Below are positions 1-6,381 of a stretch of DNA of 9,001 nt, piece by piece. The notes below the pieces were generated by a model. It saw only the letters and a list, made by a program, of their open reading frames with translations, was not told the DNA's origin and did not search any database. Made by a program: the position numbers and the translations under genes. The stretch comes from CAWHPS01 sp963831235 (GTDB taxonomy: Bacteria > Fibrobacterota > OXYB2-FULL-49-7 > JAEUSG01): NCBI GenBank assembly GCA_963831235.1, contig CAWHPS010000049.1, forward strand, positions 1 through 9,001. Reading direction: 5' to 3'. Each line of letters begins with the position of its first letter. The first letter of the stretch is position 1.

Positions 1-36
1 AGGCAGGTAAATTCCAATTCTTTTCTTGTTTTTCAT
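1..36 (-). CDS. 5' end of an unidentified gene, truncated by the window edge
   Basis: On the minus strand an ATG at 36-34 opens a frame that stays open to the window edge, giving MKNKKRIGIYLP. It is preceded by an AAGAGG Shine-Dalgarno (plus-strand 42-47) five bases from the ATG, one of the best ribosome binding sites in the window. It begins only 34 bases after the stop of the glycosidase-like gene on the same strand, so the two are probably cotranscribed. The lysine-rich start followed by hydrophobic residues could be a signal peptide or an ordinary cytoplasmic N-terminus; twelve residues do not decide it. No function can be given. Confidence 0.6.
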   Translation of the reverse strand, partial: MKNKKRIGIYLP

Positions 37-70
37 GTTTTCCTCTTGTAAATAACAATGTTTTATATCA

Positions 71-2191
71 TCAACCGCCAATTTCCTTTATTAATTGCGG
101 ATAGCGATCTTCTATGAGCGCATAGCTGAGCAGATTATGGGCGGCCGGCCACCATACGGGCTCGTGCCAGGTATAACCGGTCATGCCTCTTTTCCAGAAA
201 TGCGCGCCCTTTATTGTGTCAAGAACCGGAAGCACCTCGGCGCGGCAGCCGATAAGGTGCGGCGCCAACCCGAATGTGTCCCCTTTTTCAGTCATCATCT
301 GGAGCGATGCCGGAATCATCGGCAAGGCATATTCCTTCCATCGGGAATCTCCGGTGGCTTCCCATAATCCCAGGTATGCATTGACCTGCGGCATCGCGGC
401 AAAGCAGGTGAAAGCAGTTTCAGGAGAAATAGTCAGACAACCGCGCGTACGCAATTTGCGGCGGCCGCATTCGGTTTCCGAAGGAAAGAACATATTATAG
501 GTAAAAACAAAAGGCAGGCTGCATTCAGCCGCAAGAATCGCCTTGTCAAGATACCGGGTTTTTTTGGTGGTCTCATAAAGCAGCACAAGGAATTGCGAGA
601 CCCATCCTGAGCTGTTTTCAGTTGTGTTTCCCTTTACATCCCAAGAATCGCCATATTTTTCAGTGTCAACGCAATTGCGAATAAGATTTTCAGCACCACG
701 TTCAGCCGCATCGAGGTAGATTTTTTTGCCGGTGTATCTGTAAGCTTCCAAAACAGCGAGCGCCGCAGGCAGACTCATGCTGCGCTCCACGCCGAGGCTT
801 TTCCCATCAAGCGACCACCGGCTGGGGAAAGCGCCGTCTGCCTGCTGTGTACGCAAAGCCAGATCGCAAAAATCAAGGGCAAAACGCTGCCATTTATTTT
901 GATTCAAGGAACGTGAAAAAGTTTTGGACCCTTTGACAAGTTCAAGGCATTTGAGTATCCAATAAGCTCCTCCGCCCATTTCAACCGCCGTTGAAGGCTT
1001 CTCCGCCCATTTCAATTTTCGGATATCAAAATTTGAAAGGAACAGACCGTTTCCCGCACTTGCATTATCAACAAAAAAATTGCATGCACGGATCGGCTTA
1101 TCTGCAAAGTTCGGCTTGCCCCTGCGTATTGCTTCGCGGATGCCCAAATAAGTGAGCATGGAAGTGGGAGCGGCCCATCCGATATCAATGGAAAAATTCG
1201 GGGAAAAGTCTCCCAAGGGGTCTCCATCGCGGTTAATGCGGAGCGAGTAACCGCAAGCTTTTCCTTTTTGGAACCAGAAATAATCCAATGTATGCCAAAG
1301 GAGATTTTCAGTCTGTTTCAAGGGAAATTGCTCTGCAGGTTTGTCTTTCAAATTGCGCCATGCGGACTCCCATGCGTGTATATAACCGTGAGGGCGAGCC
1401 CCCTTTTTTTCCATGACAACGAAAAACTTACGGCGAAAACTCGCCTTTCCCTCGACAATAAACCCGCCGTTTCCGCCCATACCCCAAGAAAATACTCCCG
1501 GCTCAGCGTCACCTCCGATAAAAGCTGTGCCAAAATAAGTCAAAGGATGATCCTGAAAGGGGAATAATGTCCGGCTTATATAATGTTTTTTATTTTCAGA
1601 GCGAAACATGCTGCAGGAACATAATGTTGTTTCTGATTTTCCAGGTTCAGTATAAGTTCCCGCCACTATCTCCCCTGATTCAAGGATAATAAGGCCTGGA
1701 GCTGTTGTACGCTCTTCACGGAATATCCAGGGTATGCCGTTGCGGGTCATGCCTTCAGGCACGTGAGTACAGCCTTTGTTACCGTTAACCGAAATATAGG
1801 GAATCGCCCAACGCGATAACTTTTCAAAAGGAATAATGAGATCAAACCCCAGCCTTACGTAACCTATTCTATTGCCTTTATAATCCCATTTCCGGTCTAT
1901 AATAAGGGTGTTGCCATTCGGGATTAGCGTGTCAAGAAAACGCCATATTCCGCCTGGGATACGAATTTCCCCTGTGACCTGCCATTTGCCTGAATGACTT
2001 TCAACCTTTTTTACAGGGCATTCCACTAGTTTTTGATCAAGCCATAATGGGGCATAACTATAACTTAAGGCGGTTGGTATTCCCTTCCAGAAGAGTTCGA
2101 TACAAGGTTTTTTTCCGGGTTTTAATCCGGCACTTTCGAATTTTGATAGCTCTTTCCTGCTGCAACTTAGCGAATTCATATATAACCTCAT
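71..2191 (-). CDS. Putative (alpha/alpha)6-barrel glycosidase-like protein
   Basis: An intact frame of 706 codons. Residues ~1-280 are rich in alternating beta-type segments with aromatic residues (for example RKWDYKGNRIGYVRLGFDLI), as expected of an N-terminal beta-sandwich. Residues ~285-640 consist of regularly spaced amphipathic helices with repeats of the kind WQRFALDFCDLAL..QQADGAFPSRW (434-459) and YLDAAERGAENLIRN (492-506). This is the pattern of six-hairpin glycosidases and uronic-acid-processing enzymes. Conserved-looking polar clusters are SIDIGWAAPTS (334-344), VEMGGGAY (403-410) and GDSWDVKGNTTENSSG (514-529). No signal peptide is seen, so a cytoplasmic location is inferred. The first ATG (2191) has no clear ribosome site. 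The second ATG (2179-2177) has GAGG four bases upstream and may be the real start, giving 702 residues. I cannot assign a CAZy family, substrate or catalytic residue; a non-catalytic role is possible. It probably forms an operon with the gene starting at 36. Confidence 0.75.
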   Translation of the reverse strand: MRLYMNSLSCSRKELSKFESAGLKPGKKPCIELFWKGIPTALSYSYAPLWLDQKLVECPVKKVESHSGKWQVTGEIRIPGGIWRFLDTLIPNGNTLIIDRKWDYKGNRIGYVRLGFDLIIPFEKLSRWAIPYISVNGNKGCTHVPEGMTRNGIPWIFREERTTAPGLIILESGEIVAGTYTEPGKSETTLCSCSMFRSENKKHYISRTLFPFQDHPLTYFGTAFIGGDAEPGVFSWGMGGNGGFIVEGKASFRRKFFVVMEKKGARPHGYIHAWESAWRNLKDKPAEQFPLKQTENLLWHTLDYFWFQKGKACGYSLRINRDGDPLGDFSPNFSIDIGWAAPTSMLTYLGIREAIRRGKPNFADKPIRACNFFVDNASAGNGLFLSNFDIRKLKWAEKPSTAVEMGGGAYWILKCLELVKGSKTFSRSLNQNKWQRFALDFCDLALRTQQADGAFPSRWSLDGKSLGVERSMSLPAALAVLEAYRYTGKKIYLDAAERGAENLIRNCVDTEKYGDSWDVKGNTTENSSGWVSQFLVLLYETTKKTRYLDKAILAAECSLPFVFTYNMFFPSETECGRRKLRTRGCLTISPETAFTCFAAMPQVNAYLGLWEATGDSRWKEYALPMIPASLQMMTEKGDTFGLAPHLIGCRAEVLPVLDTIKGAHFWKRGMTGYTWHEPVWWPAAHNLLSYALIEDRYPQLIKEIGG
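2180..2183 (-). promoter_or_regulatory. Spacing region of an internal ribosome site favouring the second ATG of the glycosidase-like gene
   Basis: On the minus strand the sequence reads ATGAGGTTATATG. The GAGG sits inside the first codons of the longer frame, with four bases (these positions) between it and the ATG at 2179-2177. The longer start at 2191 is preceded by TTTACCTTCACA, with no purine-rich element. This favours the shorter 702-residue protein. Four bases is at the short end of workable spacing, so the choice is tentative. Confidence 0.35.
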
Positions 2192-2514
2192 TGTGAAGGT
2201 AAACCGCTATACTTTAACATGCATGCATTTAGAATTAGTCTCATTGCCATATCTTGTTTATAGTTAAGACAAATACGACAAAAAGAAAGTTTTAAAAAAT
2301 AGTTATTACATTTTTTCCCTGCAAGGAATTTGCGAGAATTTTGAACCTTCTGAACTCTTTTTTTACCTCAGAGCTTCAGTTACATGCAATTCGATTGAAA
2401 ATACCCGCTTGCCATGGATCATGAGAATGGGTTATTTTGATCCAAGAAACCGGACAACCTTCGAGTTTACACCAGTGCTTCTCTTGAATTCAGTAATTGC
2501 AAAGGCAGCTTGAC
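2192..2514. other. Divergent intergenic region
   Basis: This gene-free stretch separates the minus-strand glycosidase-like gene from the plus-strand truncated regulator, so it should carry, or have carried, promoters for both. It is AT-rich around 2278-2315. It contains a perfect 10-base palindrome ATGCATGCAT at 2219-2228 and a 7-base inverted repeat TGGATCA...TGATCCA at 2415-2421 and 2438-2444. No -35/-10 pair is convincing on either strand. I see no small gene or structured RNA in it. Confidence 0.5.
2415..2444. promoter_or_regulatory. Inverted repeat, possible operator
   Basis: TGGATCA (2415-2421) and TGATCCA (2438-2444) are perfect inverted copies whose centres are 23 bases apart, about two helical turns. 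That suits binding of a dimeric regulator upstream of the plus-strand gene starting at 2515. A seven-base match can arise by chance in 300 bases, and I found no matching copy upstream of the intact regulator at 6379. Treat as a weak candidate. Confidence 0.2.
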
Positions 2515-3687
2515 ATGTTCATTTTATTCATCCTGCTTTTTTATTTGTCCGTGTATCCCCTTGACAGCTCGGATTCTCTACTTGTTCTGAATGGCAAATC
2601 CGCACCGGTTACTTTGCCGTGGATGAAAATAGATAATGTAACCCCGACAAATATAAGAACCTCATCTGATGCGGCCATTATTGGGAACGCTGGAATGGAA
2701 AGGAGCTTAAATTATAACAGCTCCAATCCGGGTTTTTACTTCAGAGCCCCTTATCTGTCTGATTCCTGGGAGCGTTTTTATTTTCGTGTTGACCGGTATT
2801 CGGTTGATAAAAAAGCGGTCTATCCCAAAGACCTTGTCATTGATATGTCACTTTGTTCTTATAGTTTTTCTGAACGAGTCAAGAGAGAGTATCTGCAATC
2901 ATTTATTGTTTTCTCGGTTCAATATCATATGTTCGAGAATCGGCTGACGCTGCAATGGCGCAGCCAGACACCAAAGGATAAAAGTACCACACCATTGGAA
3001 TATTTTCACGTGCCCATGGAAAAGAAGAAAGTTTATTGTATTGAATCCCATGTTTCATTTTTCAGAAATGACAGCGTACAAGTTGAGTTTTATATCAATG
3101 GATTATTATCCGGAAGCACAAAATCAGGCTATTATTCAGGGCATGATTTGATAGAGGCTGTGATACCAACCCATCATATGTTTCTCACAAAAGCCGTTAT
3201 ACCAGATTCTGAATTTTCTGAATTATTAGAACAGTGTTCTTTAATGGTTGCGCTTGACGGTTTTTCCATATCCAAAGAGCGGCCTTTTACATCCCCTCCA
3301 AAACCGGCTTTTTGCCAGAGTATTGTCAATTCCAAGAATAAGCATGAATTGTCATGTAATCCTTTTGAATCCGATTATCAGAATGAAACTCAAACCGAAA
3401 CGCGGTGGAGGGTTTTTCCCGAGTCTGACAGGATATTTCCCGTGTTTGATGATATTGATCCGGCCTTTTTTCATGGCAAAACCATACCGTTTTCATTGGA
3501 CAGTGGATTGTATTTATGGCAGGTCAAATTCAGAAATAACTTTGATGAGTGGGGACAATGGAGTGAACCATGTACGATTAAGGTTAAAAAACAGCGTCCG
3601 TCAAAGGTTGGTCTTAAAAATGTTTATATCAAGTTGTTGCATAAACCATTCTCCGCGCAATATCGCCTATGTAAAGGTGCGCACTGA
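2515..3687 (+). pseudogene. Truncated paralogue of the membrane AraC-family regulator (sensor part only)
   Basis: This frame aligns collinearly with the first ~360 residues of the intact 678-residue regulator at 6379. Shared blocks are LYLSVYP in the leader, W(E/Q)RFYFR(V/I)D, VYCIES.(V/L)SFF...(D/E)SV, and the FN3-like block with WRVFP / WQVFP, IPFSLD(S/N)G.Y.W and NNF..WG.WS. It therefore has the signal peptide, the lectin-like jelly-roll domain (roughly residues 75-250) and the FN3-like domain. After LKNVYI, where the intact copy continues into a third beta domain, a membrane helix and the AraC domain, it loses homology in frame and stops at 3687. ATG 2515 is chosen because AAAGG (2501-2505) lies nine bases upstream. 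A TTG at 2497 in the same frame would add six residues but has no ribosome site. It most likely is a decayed regulator. A secreted sensor fragment without DNA-binding ability is the alternative. Confidence 0.75.
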
Positions 3688-4060
3688 AATAAACCAACAT
3701 CGTCACTTTTCGATAATTTTCCGCATTTTTCCATGAGAAAACTCTACCTGTCAAATCGGTTTCCTTGTTTACTCAAAAAGTACACACTCTTGACAATGGA
3801 AAGAAAGAAAAGCTTGCTTGCTATGTGCGAGTTGTGATATTTTACCATAAGAATCGCTCAGTTTAGGTATTAGCTGATAGATATTTTTACTTTTATCTAT
3901 TCGTAAATCCAGATCGCAAAAAATTGCATCATATACGCCGGAATACGACATTAATACCGAAAATTCTGAACCCTTTTACCACAAACCGACCGCAGCTCCG
4001 ATAAAGGCTAACCATACACGCCACCGCACATGCCATTGTTTTCATTGCTCCATTCCTATC
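3688..4060 (+). other. Gene-free stretch with out-of-frame regulator debris
   Basis: The truncated regulator is followed by fragments that look coding but lie in other frames. One (up to the TGA at 3734-3736) reads INHSPRNIAYVKVRTEIN and resembles the SIDNRM..FALVWVHDN section of the intact paralogue. Another (3717-3863) includes TLDNGKKEKLACYVRV and VIFYHKNRS, which loosely resembles the last extracytoplasmic strands (WQVSAGVVYYSRVDSNN) of the intact copy. No transmembrane helix or AraC helix-turn-helix can be found before the convergent minus-strand gene remnant begins at 4061. No terminator hairpin with a T-run is evident. The assignment to debris is suggestive, not proven. Confidence 0.4.
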
Positions 4061-4339
4061 TTAATAATTATCCATCACTACTTTTACCTGGTGCTCTTTT
4101 CCATCGCCCAACACAGGCAGGAGATTGCCGCTGAGATGCTTGCCATCCAGGGTCATGGAGACCTTTCCGGTTTCCAATCCTTTTGGATTCTGAATTTCAA
4201 TATTATAAACCGCTCCGCGGAACTCCCTATAACTGACCCGGCCGATGTGATCGTCCCCTTTGGTATAACAGGGTTTATTCAGCACATAGCCCCATGGGCA
4301 GGATAATTCGCGCTCCACCCAATCCTTTGAGGCCGGCAC
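4061..4339 (-). pseudogene. Detached C-terminal domain of the broken GH94-like gene
   Basis: This frame encodes a beta-rich tail typical of the end of GH94/GH36-like phosphorylases: HIGRVSYREFRGAVYNIEI, then NPKGLETGKVSMTLDGK, then GNLLPVLGDGKEHQVKVVM, ending at TAA 4063-4061. The recognisable part starts around NKPCYTKGDD (about 4277). The GTG-initiated codons upstream of that are a shifted reading of the conserved GGGDWNDSLN region and not real protein. It lies in a different frame from the upstream portion, and the intervening C-terminal half of the catalytic barrel is missing. It is therefore a relic domain left by an internal deletion. It has no ribosome site of its own. Confidence 0.75.
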
Positions 4340-4556
4340 CGTTTAAGGAATCGTTCCAGTCGCCGCCGCCCCAAAGACATAGCCCGTGATCGCCGAGATT
4401 ATCCAAAAGAAAGGCCATGCCTCGCCGGCAATGGTCGAGTACGGTTCCGTTTTCTGCGCTTTCAAAATAAGGCGCGATCTAATCGAGAAACGCCATGCGG
4501 CCGGTTTCCTTGAGGTAGGTGGTTACGGCCATGATCAGCCACACCGCGCCGTCGCG
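4275..4556 (-). pseudogene. Catalytic-core fragment of the GH94-like gene downstream of in-frame stops
   Basis: Reading continues in exactly the same frame as the upstream 469-codon segment after the TAA at 4559-4557. It gives RDGAVWLIMAVTTYLKETG, a second stop (TAG, 4481-4479) inside FLD*IAPYFE, then HGLCLWGGGDWNDSLNGAG, and a final stop at 4277-4275. These are conserved GH94-type core motifs. The GGxDWND block carries the catalytic acid aspartate in characterised cellobiose and chitobiose phosphorylases (family knowledge). TAG replaces what is normally an acidic residue, consistent with GAG to TAG. Conservation on both sides of each stop shows recent nonsense mutation rather than a natural C-terminus. 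Confidence 0.75.
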
Positions 4557-5966
4557 TTACGGGTGCGTGTACACGGGTTCCCATTGGCGCAGCGGGTTCC
4601 CGTTCGCGCGCTGGTAGGCCAGGCAATACTTGATTTTATCCGCAGCAATGACGGGATCCAGGGGGGTAAAAGCCGTGGTGTCCTGCATGATGTCGCGAAA
4701 ACCCCGCGTGTAGGTACGCGCCCAGGTCTTGCCCAAATCAATCTGCCGTTTAAGCCAGACATTCGTAAGCGCGTTGATGTCGTCGTCAGGGGTTTGGATA
4801 AATACCTTGTTCAGCGCGCTCCTGGCCCGTTCATCCACGGCCGCCAGTTCATGCGCAAACCGCTCGGGTTGAAGCAGGGCGCGCGCCATCTGACGGGCCT
4901 GTACGGCGTTTTGGGCGAGGCCGTTCACCATGCTGATCGTCCGCTTTTCACCGGGTGCAAGGGTCATGGCAAACTGCAGTGCCAGGATCATCTCCTGATC
5001 AAAGGAGGTGTCTGTCGAGGATAGGCTGCCGGCTTTTACCGCGTCGGGCATCGTGATCCGGCCGTAAACGCCCCGGAACCTCAGATTGGTGGTTTCATAG
5101 GCCGAAGGCGCGATGTCGGAGGCCAGGTAATGGTGTAAAAGGACTTTCGGGATATTGTAGGCGTGGTGCGAAAGAAGAACGCCGCCCAGTTCTCTGTCAA
5201 ATCCGCCGTGATTATAGGCCGAATGCTCATTTTTATTGAGGTCGGAATCCGCATAGGCGAAAAGATCGATTTTCCGCGTAGACTTGGAAACATTCTCCAA
5301 TTCAATGGTCCAACACTCTACGTCTCCCTCCAGGGGGATAAAAATCCGGAATGAGAAACGCAGTCCTTTGTAACAGGAGACGATGCGCGAAAACCCCTGG
5401 CCCACCTCCGTATAAAATTCCGCAAAGGGCTCCTTGTTGAAATTACGGTTGGCCGCCCATACGACCTTGTCCGCGGAATCACGAAGAAAAAACAAACGGC
5501 TGTCGCCGGCATTGCAGGCGCCGGAATAGAGTTCGCCGGTCCTATGCCAGCTGGCGCCACCGCCGAATTGGTCGATGGAGGCGATGAACCGTTCGTTCCA
5601 CAAAAAGTTACGCCATGGCCGTTTTGGAAACATGGAGGTGATGGTGTATACCGTATGATCCGAATTGTAAGAACCGAGTGTGCCCATTTCGGCAACGGTT
5701 TTTACCACATCAGGATGGGTTGTTGTTGACCATTCAGGCGGATTTGGAAAGCCCATGTTCGGCTTTATCAGCACCCTGTAGCCTTCTTTTACAAAGCGTT
5801 TGATGCCGCCAAGAGCATTCACAACCCGCTTTACACAATCGGATGGCGTGCCTTTGGCAACAGCCACAACCGGTTTTTGCGTTTCCGCGTAAACTTTTAT
5901 TCCTGATAATGCCGTTGATGATACAATACAAGCGCCTGCTGTAACGAATTTTCTTCTTGTAAACAT
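4557..5966 (-). pseudogene. DUF362 leader fused to truncated GH94-like phosphorylase
   Basis: An open frame of 469 codons built from two unrelated parts. Residues 1-93 are the start of a Tat-exported DUF362 protein: twin-arginine leader TRRKFVTAGA, likely cleavage after VYA (residues 25-27), then LGGIKRFVKEGYRVLIKPN and THPDVVKTVAE, where DUF362 proteins continue for some 200 more residues. From residue 94 (ATG 5687) the sequence becomes a GH94-like N-terminus: MGTLGSYNSDHTVYTI, FLWNERFIASIDQFGGG and SWHRTGELY. It continues through the beta-sandwich (DVECWTIELENVS, residues ~205-217) and linker to the barrel (NVWLKRQ, RGFRDIMQDT). It ends at TAA 4559-4557, inside the barrel and before the catalytic DWND block. 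Intact relatives run to roughly 800 residues. The leader would send a normally cytoplasmic-type enzyme out of the cytoplasm. The ribosome site is weak (GGA, about six bases upstream). Non-functional as a phosphorylase. Confidence 0.8.
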
Positions 5967-6131
5967 TCAATTCCGTTCGAGCAATTATTATTGATCAAAA
6001 TAGGTAAAGGAAAACCTGTATTTCAAGTTCCTGTTCCAGTTGCCCGAGCCGCCGGGTAAATGACAGCTAATGTGTATATTTACCCGCCGCACTGAGGCGG
6101 CGGGACTGTATTTGGGGATTATTTTTGGTGA

Positions 6132-6153
6132 GCGGGGCCAGAGACGGCCCCGC
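6132..6153. repeat. Inner hairpin 1 of the palindromic element
   Basis: GCGGGGCC (6132-6139) and GGCCCCGC (6146-6153) form a perfect eight-base GC-only stem with the loop AGAGAC. No T-run follows on either strand, so it is not a classical terminator. It is related in inverted orientation to the hairpin 6157-6182. Confidence 0.6.
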
Positions 6154-6156
6154 ATT

Positions 6157-6182
6157 TTCCCGAGCCGTCCCTGGCTCGGGAA
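6157..6182. repeat. Inner hairpin 2 of the palindromic element
   Basis: TTCCCGAGCC (6157-6166) and GGCTCGGGAA (6173-6182) form a perfect ten-base stem with the loop GTCCCT. The CCCGAGCC core also occurs at the outer direct repeats (6043, 6301). This links the hairpin to the element borders. Confidence 0.6.
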
Positions 6183-6207
6183 TAAATAAAACAAAATACA
6201 AATCAGT

Positions 6208-6240
6208 CCCGCCGCCTCCGTGCGGCGGGTTTGTCTTGTT
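6208..6240 (+). terminator. GC-rich hairpin with T-rich tail, possible terminator
   Basis: CCCGCCGC (6208-6215) pairs with GCGGCGGG (6222-6229) and is followed on the plus strand by TTTGTCTTGTT. This has the shape of an intrinsic terminator. No plus-strand gene ends immediately upstream, so the resemblance may only reflect the palindromic element; it could still insulate the regulator gene from upstream transcription. Confidence 0.3.
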
Positions 6241-6368
6241 GGGATTCTTAATTGAAACCCATGACAAAAGCTAAAATCACACGCATTAGCTGTCATGCAA
6301 CCCGAGCCGCCCATTTTAATTACATAGATAGACAAATTAATTTATATTATATCATTAAAATAATCAGC

Positions 6369-6381
6369 AGGAGTCTTATTG
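6369..6381 (+). promoter_or_regulatory. Ribosome site and TTG start of the membrane AraC regulator
   Basis: AGGAG at 6369-6373 lies five bases before TTG 6379-6381. The frame starting there immediately encodes the hydrophobic leader ILIFISLLLYLSVYP. The next in-frame ATG falls around residue 59, after the leader, and would destroy membrane targeting. The paralogue at 2515 has the same leader directly after its ATG. Together these fix a TTG start, which may keep expression low. Confidence 0.7.

Larger units (their letters stand above)
6043..6311. repeat. Nested palindromic (MITE-like) intergenic element
   Basis: The element is a set of inverted repeats nested about one centre near 6156. The outer arms are ATGACAGCTAATG at 6060-6072 and its exact complement at 6284-6296. 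The middle arms are 27 bases at 6082-6108 and 6204-6230, complementary at 26 of 27 positions, each also folding alone (CCCGCCGC/GCGGCGGG, six-base loop). The inner arms are two hairpins at 6132-6153 and 6157-6182 whose cores GCCAGAGACGGC and GCCAGGGACGGC (opposite strands) are also inverted copies. Eleven-base direct repeats CCCGAGCCGCC at 6043-6053 and 6301-6311 flank it and could be a target duplication. There is no coding capacity, so it would be a non-autonomous element or an extragenic palindrome family. Confidence 0.65.
5967..6378. other. Intergenic region with palindromic element
   Basis: No protein gene is supported here. Minus-strand frames across it run through the hairpin arms and have low-complexity, GC-driven composition. 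The region divides the minus-strand DUF362::GH94 remnant from the plus-strand regulator. It holds a palindromic element at 6043-6311 and an AT-rich leader (6312-6366) where the regulator promoter should be. No -35/-10 pair at consensus spacing stands out there. Confidence 0.55.

Noticed and set aside
970..1015. Direct repeat CTCCGCCCATTTCAA at 970-984 and 1001-1015
   Set aside because: It lies inside the glycosidase-like gene; the 31-base offset puts the copies in different frames (encoding LKWAEKP and VEMGGGA), so it is most likely coincidence.
3769..3951. Minus-strand 60-codon frame between the two convergent remnants
   Set aside because: No ribosome site and no recognisable motif; the plus strand of the same bases shows faint regulator-like debris instead.
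4386..5024. Plus-strand frame of 212 codons opposite the GH94 remnant
   Set aside because: It is the complement of a recognisable minus-strand coding region in GC-rich sequence, which often leaves an open antisense frame; its translation shows no family pattern.
4557..5966. A functional novel Tat-exported phosphorylase formed by the DUF362::GH94 fusion
   Set aside because: The open frame stops before the DWND catalytic block, and conserved sequence continues past the stop, so the product would lack the catalytic residue.
6083..6230. CCCGCCGC-type repeats as a CRISPR array
   Set aside because: Only two self-complementary units in inverted arrangement, with no regularly spaced third unit and no cas gene.
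5988..6335. Minus-strand frame of 115 codons across the intergenic region (and a 66-codon one at 6067-6267)
   Set aside because: Both run straight through the inverted repeat arms, have no ribosome site and give a GC-driven, proline/arginine-rich sequence without domain character.
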